A stretch of 64,000 bases of DNA from Ahaetulla prasina. Lineage: Eukaryota; Chordata; Lepidosauria; Squamata; Colubridae. The notes under the pieces were generated by a model. It was not told the DNA's origin and did no database searches. It saw only the letters and a list, made by a program, of their open reading frames with translations. Of this stretch, positions 11,660-23,564 are shown piece after piece. The position numbers were made by a program, and so were the translations under genes. Numbering within the stretch: position 1 is the first letter of the stretch; every line of letters begins with the position of its first letter. The DNA is taken from contig NC_080544.1 in NCBI RefSeq assembly GCF_028640845.1, positions 56,551,711-56,615,710 of the forward strand. Reading direction: 5' to 3'.

Positions 11660-12289
11660 TCCAGTATGAATACTAAATACAGTCAATTTTTTTAACAAAA
11701 GTTGTACTTAGAATTGCAACTTTTTTATCTAGTTGAAGTCTCTCTTTTTGAAACCCCAAAAGCTTGGATACAGTCCTTAGTTCCTTCAGAGGTTACCCAA
11801 AGCTACAGTCTGACTGCTAATTGTAACATATATTGAAAATAACCCTCTTAACTGTACTTAACTCATTCAACTTAACTTTCAATTCAATTCATATCAAAAT
11901 TTTATAATAACTTGTCCAGGAGAACCTTGAGTCTAAAACATTTTCAGTGAGAATTCTCCTTTGGGTCATGTTCTTCTGATGGTCCTTCAAGGAGAAAAAT
12001 AAGATTTCTGATAGACCAAATATGTTCTCTCTGCAGGGGACATAGTCTTCATGACTACCAATGAGTGAAATGAGCATTCAAAATCTTCAGATGTTGATAC
12101 ATCTCTCAGCACTGATGTAATATGGTAAGGCTTTTGAACTTATAAAAATGAAGCTTTGCTTCACAAATGGGACATTTGACTTATGTTCCAAAGGCTCCAG
12201 AAAGCTTTGAAAATCTGGGCATGGTCCCAAACCTGGGGTTGAGGTTTGCTGTTTGTTTAATGGCCCCTGTTTTGTTTGATGGATTTGGT
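11660..12289. other. No feature recognised
   Basis: About 630 bp without a recognisable gene or repeat. Confidence 0.55.
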
Positions 12290-12422
12290 TTTTAGAGCAG
12301 TTTAGCCCAAGCTGCCTATTGATTTAATTTCTTTTGCTGTTTTATGTCTTTTTTTTATTCTGTGCACTAGCCAGAGTTCCCTGGAGTTGAACTCTGCCAA
12401 GAAAAGTAAATAAATAAATAAT
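12290..12422 (+). repeat. LINE/SINE 3' tail
   Basis: The string GTGCACTAGCCAGAGTTCCC followed by AACTCTGCCAAGAAAAGTAA and an ATAA array has the layout of a squamate retroposon tail; similar tails lie at 22230 and 42300. The body of the element is not recognisable. Confidence 0.5.
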
Positions 12423-12691
12423 ATTTGGCATAATTTATTACAGGATTCAGATGTGTATTATTCACATATGGAAGCAAATAAGAGGTCATATTTGCTATGT
12501 ACCATAATTGACCAGAGACAAATCTATAGGATCTCTTGGGGAAGTAATTAGCTGAGGTGTTTAACTGAGATGTGTGGAGTTCTGCAGGTGGAATTCCAAC
12601 AAGAATATTTCGTTTGGCCATACATTTTTAACCCCAGATATTGGAGAATAGTATGCCTGTCAGAGTTAGCAACTGAAGTAGACTATAAGCC

Positions 12692-12724
12692 AAGTAGTAA
12701 GTAAGTAAGTACTGTAAGTAAGTT

Positions 12725-12768
<44 letters not shown>

Positions 12769-12770
12769 GT
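12692..12770. repeat. (GTAA)n microsatellite
   Basis: A tetranucleotide array of GTAA/AGTA units with a few interruptions (TACTG near 12710, TTAG near 12724). Confidence 0.95.
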
Positions 12771-12774
12771 TAAT

Positions 12775-15700
12775 GGTGAATATTCAACGTTGTGAAAAGG
12801 GAGAACTTGTAGTTTGCTTGCCATTACTTATGGATGACAAAAGAACAGCCTTGGGGCTTTCAAGATATTTCACAGTTAAACAAAGGATTTTATAGGGTCA
12901 TGACTCAGAAAATTATCCTCAAAACTGATCACAGCTCAGGGGATAATTTTAGCTCTATTCTATAAACATACAGTATCAAGGTTATTCATATTTGTTGGAC
13001 ATATTTGTTAGTCATGTTTTCCTTTGCAAATCTCCCAGTTGCATTTTATTAAAATTGTGAGTTTTGTTGATATAATGTAATCTGCTTTTCCTGAATGTGA
13101 TTGAAAATATATTTTTGACAATATTTCCCTTTCAGCAATAAAACACCAGTTGGATTAATCTTTACAGAGTACTCTAGTTATTGACAAGAAACAATGAGTT
13201 TTCAATAATAGCTCAACAGTGAAATAGTTTGCTAGCTAAAATTAATATATAAAAAAACAAATAAAATGGGAAAGACTGCCATGTGAATGTCTGAAACCAA
13301 ACTTGAGGGAAATTGTGAAAGGATTTGACAATTATCAGATACTATAAAAATCCAGGGGAATATATATGTGTACTTTGAAATTATATCCTCAGATTAATGT
13401 GGACTCAATGTGAGGTGTGATTTTTTACTCTATAGACACTCATATTGGAACTTTTAACTAATATAGTAATTTACATGTGCAGAATTGAGAATGATTAATA
13501 AAAGTAAGCATTGCAAAAGTTATAGTCCATATTAGCCTTCCTCATTTCTCTTCATGTGAGAGTTTCAACTATTTTATTCTTAAAACTGAAACATCACAAT
13601 GATTACTCATAGGCTGGAAATAATTTAATTAAAAAAATTAAAAGTAGTTTCAGCCATCTGTTTCCTATCCAATTCATCTTTCAATCATAAGAAATTTTCT
13701 GTAATTGAATTCCTCTTTATTAGATAAAAAACATAAATGTTGATGACTACTTAAAAAAATAATATTTTGGCTTTATGAAAACCATGTATAGTAAGTTTGA
13801 TCATTTATTGACTTCTGATATTTTGGTAGCAACATCATCCTAAACCATCCAATCATAGCTGAGAAAACTTTAAAAATTCTCATCAATGAAAATGATTTTT
13901 TGGACCATTGTTCTTTGCCCCACCCATTTAACAAAAGTAGATTACCCCGATCTATTGTGATCAACACATTTACCTCCTTGACAGTGATCAATACAAATTT
14001 TTGAATAATGATAATGACAGCTTCAAAGATAATTTTATCTGATAATTGAAAGGCAAATTATTTGAATTTTTTTTTAGTTTTAAAGTGTGTGTCTCTGTGT
14101 GTGAACTAAATTCTGATGATTCATGGTTTAAGGTATTATTGTGATTCTGAACCCATGTTCTAGGGAATACATTCATACTCTGAATCATACTTGAGGTCAT
14201 ATAATTAGAAATCCTATAATACATTCTTCATTGCCATCCCTAAAAAAGATTTAAAATTATCTCTTCTTTTATTTCTGTAAGAAATGTACTGACTATATAT
14301 GTTACGTCTACAGGTCCCTGAACTCTTAGTCACAACAAATTGTCATTGTCTTACAAGGAGAAACTGGAACTATATATAGTGTCATGTTATATTCAAAACC
14401 TAAAAGCGAAGCAGAGCCAGACCTTTAGAATGGACCTGCTTTATATAGGACTTTATCATAGTTTATCCTGTGGAAATGTCTCTTTTAATCATAAGACAAC
14501 ACTGTTATTTAGGTTTCATACAGTTGAAATGATTTGTCTATCAAGTGCAATTTTTACTGCCCATTGCAGACATCAGTCTAGTCCTGAAGCTGTATCATCT
14601 GTAGACAGCTATTAGGTAGAAAATCACAGATGGTGAAGAAAGAATGAAATGTCTCTTCCCACATATTATATTTTCAGTCTGAACCAAAGTTGTCCATATT
14701 TAATTTTGACTGAAATAAAGCAAAAATAAAAATAAATTACCATTACAATATACCATTTACAAAGCACAAATCTGTGTTGGAAAGTGAGATTTGGATGAAA
14801 TCCACAGATTAGAAAAAGAAAAAAAGTAACACTTAAGAGTATAAAATAAAATTAATGGAAATTCTTGGCCAACAACTATAGATTTTGATCAATAAAATCT
14901 ACGAAAAATTAAAAATCTTGATTGTAAATGGTCACCTGAATAGATGGTATTAAAATATAGGCCAAAATCAAGAAGATATTATATTCAAGGATGGGTATTA
15001 ACAAATGACAAAAGTAAATATTAACAATGAACTTGCATAGTTAGATATGGCTGCCATAAATTGGCAAGGGGTAGGGATGACCACTGGATGGCAGCAATTT
15101 TTTTTTTAAAAAAAAAACCTGCCATCTGGTGATCTGGTGATCTGGTTTTTACAGTTCACAACTGACATGACTAAACTTCTAAATAATAGCTGCTAATATC
15201 TATAATTGAAAGTTTTTATTTCATTTTTATTTACATTGTTGCTAGAGGGATATTACTAACGATCATTGGAAATAAATGGGCCCTAGGTCTGATCCAGAAC
15301 AACTTTCCTTATTTTCTGCTTTTTAAGAATGCACAAGGACTGATTCACTGTTCTAGGTATAATTTTCATTGCTTGAAATGCAGTCCAGGAAAGTAATAAA
15401 TAATAGATGACAAGTGACAGATGGAGTACAAGCTAAACAAAGCTATAGAGACTTGTTGAAGAATTGAAGAAGAATATGATTTTAGCCATGTTCAGCTTCA
15501 TCCAACTGGTCAGCTGCTGCAGTTACTTACAAGTTGGCTATTAAGTGAATCAAATGCACAATTTTATGCAAATAAAACATTTAGATACAAACACCCCCCA
15601 AAATTTACTTTTCCTTTTCTAACTGTAACTGATAATATCCTTTTTTTTCATATTTTGAACAAAGGACTGTCTTTAAGTTGTTGCAAAGTCCCTGCTTGTA

Positions 15701-16696
15701 GACCATAAATTGCTGGCTCTTTCCCATCTGTCTCTCTGTAGATAATCCACAGCATTCTCTCTCTTTCATGCTGAAAGCATGCTATGCAACAAAAATGCTG
15801 AACTAAAATATATATACTGTTCATTTCTATACCACTATTTCCTGATCAAAGTTCACTTTGCTCAATATAAAACTCTGATTATTCATACATGCTTGGCATG
15901 GGTGTCTTTAGGGGAAGAGAGGAAGAACAAGATGTGACATGCACATGCCCTTTTGCACATACATCACAGTATCCCAAGTAGGAATGTAAGGACTGGATAG
16001 TATGATGTGTTCTATATTTATAAAATATAATTGTAACTCTAACTGTCTGATAGTAATTACAATCACCAACTGAATTTATATCAAAATCTTTGCTAAGCTT
16101 TTTTTTCGGGGGTGGGGGGTGGGATATGCTTTTGTTCTTCTATTTTTGAGGCCTTGTTAAGGCAAAGTTCATGAATCTCTAGATAAAAAGCCAGCAAAAG
16201 GCAAGCTGATAAACACTGTCTCTTTCTCCTCCTCCACCTCCACCTCTTCCTCCTTGCAAAAAATCAGACAGATGTTTTTCAACTAACAAAATGTATTAAA
16301 AGCCATACACTTCTGTACTTCCCTCAAATCCAATTCCCTTATTTTGCTTTCAAGTCCAAAAGATTGGACAGTGATGTGTACTTCATGCATTATTATATTT
16401 GTTATTCTAAAACACAATATTTCATTGAAGGAAGTCATTCTGGTTTTTCAGAGAAAACAAAGAAATTATTTTATTATCATTCCCTAAAAATTTTCACATT
16501 TGTAGACATTTCACATTGATTGTCCAGCCCTTCATACTTGAAAGCAAAAAAGGTGTCTTGCATTGCAGTGGGCTACAAACCTACCATCTGTCTGAAACTT
16601 CATAAACCATATGTGTCTTGGTCAGATGTTGCACTCTGATGCACTCTGACCTTTTTGTTTTCAAATATGAAGCAATATATACATGCCATACTTGTC
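12775..16696. other. Unclassified AT-rich DNA, about 3.9 kb
   Basis: I see no gene and no recognisable retroelement. Small items: homopolymer T/A at 15098-15118 followed by two TGGTGATC units; a G-rich stretch after T-rich sequence at 16102-16128; and a CCTCCACCTCCACC pyrimidine stretch near 16225-16255. The reading frames at 13773-14224 and 14340-14615 contain no known domain. Confidence 0.6.
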
Positions 16697-16704
16697 ATAT
16701 ACAC

Positions 16705-17044
16705 CAGGAATGAAATGCTACTGGTTCAGACCGGTTCTCCCAAACCGGTAGTAAAAAATACTACCGATTGAGGCGAACCAGTATTTCCGATCAGCTGGGC
16801 AACAATCAGCTGTAACGTGTGATTTATATTTGCTAGAATCATGAGATTTCCTGCATTCTAGCTAATCTAAATTGCCTGGCACAATGGATTCTCATCCCCT
16901 CACGGTTCTACTTACCTTTGCAGACTCGGAAGGCTTCCAAATGTTCCTTTTTTAGTGCTGCGCAGGCGTGCCTCAGGCAGTAGATAGTAGATTGGGTAGC
17001 AGATTCACAGAACCCGTAGCAGACTTCAGAGGATTTCACAGCTG
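16705..17044. mobile_element. Non-autonomous hAT-like element, 340 bp
   Basis: Begins CAGGAATGAAATGC and ends GGATTTCACAGCTG. The flanking 8-mers ATATACAC (16697-16704) and ATATGCAC (17045-17052) differ by one base, a slightly aged hAT target duplication. The interior starts CTACTGGTTCAGACCGGTTC and is shared with the 163-bp element at 3992-4154. No coding capacity. Confidence 0.8.
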
Positions 17045-17384
17045 ATATGCACCTATCTTATAGCCATACCTTAGTGAAATTGGTGAAATTATAAATATAT
17101 TAATTCTATTGAGAACTCAACATTAAGGCTTTATTACCGAGTTATTGTTACAGATGCTTCTCAGACTCAGGATCAAGCATGTTTTAAGCCTCCAGAAATT
17201 CAGTAAATAACTCATGTCAACATAAGGACATTTTCTCAGTTTTGTTCCTCTCTCAAACATAAAAAATCAAATTAGAGATGCTCACTCCTTGTCAGGGAAT
17301 AAAAAAAGCTATCACTTGTAACTACTGCCTTAAAAAAATACCTAGGACATTTAAACCTTGCAATTCCAGCAGTCTATTGCTTGA

Positions 17385-17450
17385 CATAGTGTATAAGCCA
17401 CCCTGAGTCTTCAGAGAAGGGTGGGATATAAATGCAAATAAAAAAAAAGG
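17385..17450 (+). repeat. CORE-SINE 3' tail fragment
   Basis: Contains AGCCACCCTGAGTCTTCAGA, GGTGGGATATAAATGC and an A-rich end, the 3' tail also seen at 33340-33412. Confidence 0.75.
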
Positions 17451-19058
17451 TCAATCGTCTGCTTCTGTGCACTTGAACAAACTGTGACAAAGAGAAATAT
17501 GTGGACAGATTTTCAAAAGTAACGCATTGAATGATTATTTTGAATCTCTACTCTCCAAATATATATCATTTCCTTATGGTATGTAAATAATGCTTAATTT
17601 ACATAATAGCTAACTATAAAACTATATTGTTATTTACTATATTTACTATAAATAATAATTATTAATAACAGCAAAATCACCATCAGACAATTGCAAGTGG
17701 CAGGTTTATTAAATAGCTTACATCCTGAGAGGATTAACCTTTCATATTATTAAAAACATCTGCCTATCCAAGGTCCTTGAGAAGGATTTGAAAAATGGAC
17801 AAACATACAAAACCCAGTCTTAATTTTTGACTGTCCATGTTTCCAATCATAATAATGTCATTTTAAAAAATTGCCATATTAGGGACCTTCAAAATTACTT
17901 AGGAAAAAGTTAATTATTATAAGGAAAGACGTTTCTGTTCATAACCACAATAATGCCAAAATGATGGAGTACATATTGTGACATCATAATATAAGCTCCA
18001 CCTTTGATCGGGTTTGCTACACTGTATGTGAATCTATAAAAAGAATATTTGGATTGTTACAAGTTTCATGGTTCATCACTTGCCCCTCCGTATGATGGAG
18101 GGAGTGTTTAAAAATGTTTGAAACCAAAACAAGTTTATGTATTTATTTTTAAGATTATTATTCTAACACAAACTTGCTTTTGTTTTCCTCTAACATTCTG
18201 TAAGTACCAAGCGTGCATACTGAAATATAATAGTATATTTTTAATTAAACAATATTCAATCTTCATTTTTAAAATTAAACACAAATATATGACTCTGTTG
18301 TTGTATAAATAAAAATCAGAATCTATAACATAACAAGCAGGCAAAGTATATTTACTTCTGCACAAGATAAACAAAATATGATTCAATTATTGGTAGCGGA
18401 ATTGGTCAAAAGAAAGCAAAAAGAATTCTAACTCAATGGTATAAAAACAGTTATAAACAAACAGTAGAAAAGTCTTCCTGTAAAGTTTATTCAAATAACT
18501 ATATCAACATCATTATAAAATATTAGTACTGAATAGAGTCTCTCAATATTTATTACACTGAAAATTAAATTTAATTTGGGATAATTCAAGGTCATTTTAA
18601 TAATGTTCCATTTACTAATGTCAGTTTGCTCTATTAAGTATCCTATTAAATTATTTATTATGTTTTCAACAAGCAAGATAGCACTTTGTGTAAATTTAAG
18701 CATGCATAGAAGGCTTTATGTTTTTTACTAGTTGGAGAGATTATTAAATAGTCTGTTAGTAAAATGCCTGGCAGTTGAGATGGGATATATGGGTTCTTAT
18801 GACCTTAGTTTATTTAACCATGGAGTTTATGCTGTCACACTTTTACATGAAGTCATTATTGGAACCTTCAAATAATTTATAATGTCTTGATGTAATGATC
18901 TTTACAGGTTTATTTATCTGCATGTACCTTCTACATCATGGAACTAGCTTCTTAGAAGACACTGTAGGTGTTAAAACAACAAGCTTTCTCTGCCGATACT
19001 GTATGTGTTCACTCAATGTAAAAGAATGTAAAAAAAGCAAACTGCAAATCAAACAAAG
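17451..19058. other. Unclassified AT-rich DNA
   Basis: No supported feature in about 1.6 kb; very AT-rich around 18120-18380. Short frames on both strands there are shadows of low-complexity sequence. Confidence 0.6.
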
Positions 19059-19510
19059 AGAGCCAGTTTGATGTAATGGTTTAAAGCCAAGTCCCCAATC
19101 CCTGGACTACAGTGTGGTACTGGTTTGTGGTCTGTTAGGAATCAGGCTGCATAGCTGGAGGTGAGAAGCAGGCGAATGAAACCGAATCCATCCCCTCACC
19201 CCCAATTGGAAAAATGATCTTCCATGAAACTGGCTGAGTGGCAAGTGAGTGAATGAAACTGAAACCATCCCACTCCAGGCCACCGAAAAATTGTCTTCCA
19301 CAAAACCAGTCCCTGATGCCAAAAAGTTTGGTTTAAGGCACCAAGCTAGAAACCAGGAAACTGTGAATTCTAGTCCTGCCTTAGCCATGAAAGTGTCCTG
19401 GGTGAAGTCACTCTCTCTCAGCTCAACTCTCACAGGGTTGTTTGGAAAATAGGAGGAGGAAGTATTAAGTATGTTGGCTGCCCTGAGTTTTTGGTAAAAA
19501 AATAAAAAAA
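19059..19510 (+). mobile_element. tRNA-derived SINE, split by a hAT-like element
   Basis: The head AGAGCCAGTTTGATGTAATG with box A-like spacing lies at 19059-19087. The body resumes at 19340 with ACCAAGCTAGAAACCAGGA, then CTAGTCCTGCCTTAGCCATG and CTCAGCTCAACTCTCACAGG, and ends GGCTGCCCTGAGTTTTTGGT plus an A-rich tail. The two halves join into one element once the insert at 19088-19331 and one copy of its duplicated target are taken out. Confidence 0.75.
19088..19331. mobile_element. hAT-like element inside the SINE
   Basis: Starts CAAGTCCCCAATCCC and ends with GATGCCAAAAAGTTTGG; its right half contains AAATTGTCTTCCACAAAACC. It is flanked by TTTAAAGC (19080-19087) and TTTAAGGC (19332-19339), an 8-bp duplication with one change. 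The last bases of the right terminal repeat are missing. The right half is the reverse complement of the element at 21979, so they are one family. Confidence 0.75.
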
Positions 19511-21126
19511 AAATAGGGAAAAATAAAAAGAAAGAAATAAACAGATAAATACCCATTGAAATAATTCTACCAATACAGATTTCACTTAATGATTCCTTAT
19601 TTTCACTTGTATAGTTAGATTGAGTCATATGTGGCCAATCAGAAATAGACTGCAAGATCTCTATGAACAACAAGGAACAGAAAGGTCTGGGGATTAAATG
19701 AAAAGGCAATCAGCAGAGGAAAGAAAAAATAATAGTGTAGACACTATATATATATATATCTAGATGAACCAAAGAAAATGTATTGGGGAAGGGAAAAAAT
19801 TGGCAAGAATGTTCAATGAGTAAGAGTAGTGCAAGTTATTAACAGTAGACTAATTTGCCCAAACTAGATATGTAACAGGTTTTAACTAGATATATAGCAG
19901 GTTTTTAAACTGGTTTATAAAAATAATCTATTAGATGTTACATTACAGGGGAATGGTTTTCATATAGTGTTGCATCATGAGATGGGTGGCATAGAAGTAA
20001 AATAATTTTTTTTAAAAAAACATTCAAATCAACACACACACAGGCATACATATCCTTGCACATATATACACAAAGAGGTACAAAAATACATGTACAATCA
20101 CTAATGAGACTGCCCTCTGTGAGCTATCATCTATTAAACTCTTACAGTTGTCTTTAATACTTGTGTGCCCATTGAAGTGTAGGCAGGAACATCTGTTTAA
20201 TTTTGTTTTGCTTTTTGCTACAGTGCATATTTTATGTTAATTTACTTCATAATGAAAGAAAGAAAGAAAAAAAATCCACTTGGCTTGGTTATGGCTGAGT
20301 AATTATCTAGTGTAACTGCTTGTTTGCATTAACTACTCATATTAGCAATGCAAACAAGCACGGAAGGGATAATATTAACGTTTTTTTTTTTTAAAAAAGT
20401 GAATAGATGGAAATAGCAATCACAACATACATAATGTGCTAGCTTTCAGTGGCAAAATGAAATACAATAAACACCTTTATAATACCTGTAGAACTAACAA
20501 TGCTTTTAGATAGGTAAGTCCCACAGTATTTGAAGAACCCATATGTAATGAAATATAATCATTTTTTTCAATTATATACAGTTGATCCTATGAATATGGG
20601 GAGATATTTTATTTTCAGCAAGGATCCATAAACTCTTATTCTTATGAGTGGCAGACCTAAGGATGATATGAATGGACCATAACTTGACAAATTGTCTTCT
20701 GGTGCTGACTATTCTCATGTTTTAAAAAAATTGTCAATTTTCTTCATAGAAAAACTGATACACTGATCATATAATAATTTGTTTAACTTTCTCTTAAAGA
20801 AAAGTGGTACAATATACAACATTTATTCAAAGCCAGATGGAAGATAACCATAAATTGTCTTCCCCTCTCCCTCTGCCCAATTAAATAGAAAGCAGAACCT
20901 GGCTTGGCCTCAATATCTACAGTTTCATCACTCATTTTAAAGAAATTAGTCTGAAAATATTCTCCCCTTCAGGTTAATATGATAAATAAATATAACCAGC
21001 TAAATGAGGACTTCCTATTTTATTCAATGAGTCTTATTTTAAACAATCTGCTTCTAGAGAAGACAATATATGTCACTTGGGCTTCAACTACTGAGTTCTT
21101 GGTGGTATCTGAACTTTTTGTTTGCA
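19511..21126. other. No gene; small simple repeats
   Basis: Mostly unclassified. Includes a TA dinucleotide run at 19747-19760, a short retroposon-like tail near 19977-20020 (AGATGGGTGGCATAGAAGT), CA-rich sequence near 20030-20045, a GAAA run at 20254-20272 and a T-run/A-run at 20380-20398. Confidence 0.55.
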
Positions 21127-21195
21127 CTGATGATATTATTAACCTGGGTAATGAAATATCTGCAAGCAAACAACCAAGCTCAGAGAGTACCAAGA
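21127..21195. repeat. One arm of the fold-back repeat family
   Basis: Contains GGGTAATGAAATATCTGCAA followed by ACAACCAAGCTCAGAGAGTACCAAG (split here for length). This arm matches the right arm of the fold-back element at 44285-44338 and part of the one at 59707-59770. Only one arm is clear here. Confidence 0.65.
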
Positions 21196-21978
21196 ATTCC
21201 ACAATCAGCTGCTTATAAAACACTATTAATTCCCTTATGGGAAGGAAGTCTGGTTATAAGAAAAAGTTATCAATATAATAGCATCGATATGCCACTATGT
21301 AATAATGTAGAGCCCAGAATGACATAATTCCCACAACTTTGATGTGAATTTTCATACAGTTTCAACAATTTCTCATTGAATTTTCCACATGGTCACTGAT
21401 TTTACATTTCCAGGCCTCATCATATGATATAGTAGTAAGTATTTTCATGATTAACTTCCCTTTAATTACACTCAAAGTTTCTCTTTGCTTACCCACTTGC
21501 TTCTAAATTCATTTCAATATCTACTGTTTCAAAAACCTTATTTCAGAAATGTCATCTGATGTTATTGTTTGATTACATTGTTAAATTCAGGTTGGTGCTT
21601 CCAATTTTGGAAGCAGGAAGAAGAGGTTCTTCCTTCTGGCCTCCCACAAGGTTTGACTCCTTTACCCCTCTTAGTCAACATCTAAATGAACCCACCTGAA
21701 GAGGTCATCAACTAAGCAGATTGTTATAACAGATGTTATAAGCATGCTAATGACACTCAGTTATACATTTTAACTCTGATCCAGATCCGAGAGGAAGTTT
21801 AAATTTTGCCTTAGTGTTTACAGATTATAGTGTCTGGAAGGGAAATTTATATTTCAGTTTTTATAGTTCAGTTTTGAAAGTGTTTGGTTATCTCCCAGTT
21901 TTTCACAGTCTAAATTATAATGTCCAATAAAAATTCTGAGTTCAGTTTTCCTTCTTAAAATCAACTTGAAGTTTAGAG

Positions 21979-22200
21979 CAGTGGTCTCTAGCATTTTTGA
22001 CACCAGGGACCAGTTTCATGGAAGACAATTTTTCCACAGACAGGGAGCAATAGGAGGAGTGCGCAACCAAGACCCCTTGCATGCACAGTTTATAGTAGAG
22101 TTCATGTTCCTATAAGAATATATTGTCTGATGATCCGAGGTGGAGATGCAGTGATGATGCTAGCACTGGGGAAGCAACTGTAAATAAAGATGACATTCTT
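21979..22200. mobile_element. hAT-like element, right end not found
   Basis: Begins CAGTGGTCTCTAGC and contains ACACCAGGGACCAGTTTCAT and GGAAGACAATTTTTCCACAG, matching in reverse the right half of the element at 19088-19331. No matching target duplication or second terminal repeat is visible, so the right boundary is a guess. Confidence 0.6.
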
Positions 22201-22229
22201 CCACATCAAATGAAATATGCTGCCCAAAG

Positions 22230-22290
22230 TCACTTCTTGTGAGATGGGCAGCTATGTAGATATTAATAAAAAATAAATATATTAAGAATA
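22230..22290 (+). repeat. Retroposon 3' tail
   Basis: AAAGTCACTTCTTGTGAGAT, GGGCAGCTATGTAGA and an A-rich end resemble the tails at 12290 and 42300. Weak, short match. Confidence 0.4.
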
Positions 22291-23136
22291 ACCTTCATGG
22301 GCTCCTGAAATAGCAAAGAATTTAAAATATGGACATTCAGATTTAAAAAAAAATCTTATCAGTAAGTATCAGAAATGATATTCACTGAGGTCTCATTAGA
22401 AATGCTTATTGTAAAAGAAAATATCAGGACTGAGGTGGTTAAAATATAATGCTTGGAAGATTCTTGGATTTTATAAGAAATATATTTGTAAGCATAGAAA
22501 TGTAGTCATTGAAAAATATGGCAAACCATATGATACCATGTTTCACTTGTGAAATAACTCTTCATCAATTGATTCAATTCCTCTGCTAATATAGAAAATA
22601 ATATGAGCAATTAACTCTTAATTCAGCTCCTTCTGTGACTGTCCTAAATCTTTTAATCCAAAGATTAAAGAAGATTTCAAAACAGGTCAAAGAAACAATG
22701 GAAGTGAATTACTTTCTGTCCTCTTACATTGATGTATTAATTGGAATGTTAATTTATCTCCTGAAGATATAAAACATTTTCAAAGAGTGTTCTATGGAGC
22801 CCTAGCATTCCAAGAGATCTTGAATGAAGTTCTGTGAAAGACTGTGCTTGAGTGGAGGGAGAAAAAATATCATTTGAGCTAAGTCAGTTTTCTCTCAGAA
22901 GAACTTTGTTACTTGATCAGAAGTTGTGGGATTTTTATTAGTATGGTTGGTCACAAAGTCAGCCAGATATTTAGCCTGGATTTGGGTTATAAATAAAAAT
23001 GTTGAACAATACTGACTTCAAGACAGATCCTAGTCAGATTAGACTGGTTGCTATTCTTCCTATTGAGGCAGAGTCATTAATGCTGATCATCTGGATTAGC
23101 CAACTAGTTGTGAGCCTACTTCACTGTACTGCCATA
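22291..23136. other. No feature recognised
   Basis: Unclassified AT-rich sequence; no supported reading frame. Confidence 0.55.
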
Positions 23137-23144
23137 CTTTAATA

Positions 23145-23556
23145 CAGAGGTCCTCAACCTTTTTAAACAGGAGGCTGATTCACAGTCCCTCAGACTGTTA
23201 GGGGGACCAGACTGGCTGGGTGGGCATGGCTAGGTGGTCATGTGATTGTGTGGCGTGGCTAGGTGGTCATGTGACTGAGTGAATGTGGCCACTTTAACAA
23301 TCCATTTTTTTGCCTTTCTCCTTCCTAAACTCCCATTTAAATTGTTTTCAAAAACTTTTAATTTAAAGCAGTACTTTAAAAGCTCAGAGCTGCTTTTCAA
23401 GGCTGCACCGGCAAGATCACCCCTCAGCTGACCTTCCAGCTGTCTTGCTGGAAGATAAGGCCCACAGTGAGGGACAAGGCTTAATCAGACCACGGGCTGG
23501 ATACTTTGCATTAGTAGGCCATATCCAGCCCGCGGGCCGTAGTTTGAGATTGCCTG
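23145..23556. mobile_element. Non-autonomous hAT-like element, 412 bp
   Basis: Flanked by a perfect 8-bp repeat, CTTTAATA, at 23137-23144 and 23557-23564. The ends are CAGAGGTCCTCAACC and GTTTGAGATTGCCTG, imperfect inverted repeats. The right end carries CCCGCGGGCCGTAGTTTGAG, a motif common in vertebrate hAT derivatives. The interior includes a near duplicate GGCTAGGTGGTCATGTGA (near 23229 and 23262). No open reading frame of note. Confidence 0.85.
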
Positions 23557-23564
23557 CTTTAATA

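Noticed and set aside
12692..12770. CRISPR-like array
   Set aside because: A plain 4-bp microsatellite with no spacers, in a vertebrate genome.
14340..14615. 91-codon frame
   Set aside because: No recognisable motif, no neighbouring exon-like pattern; consistent with chance.
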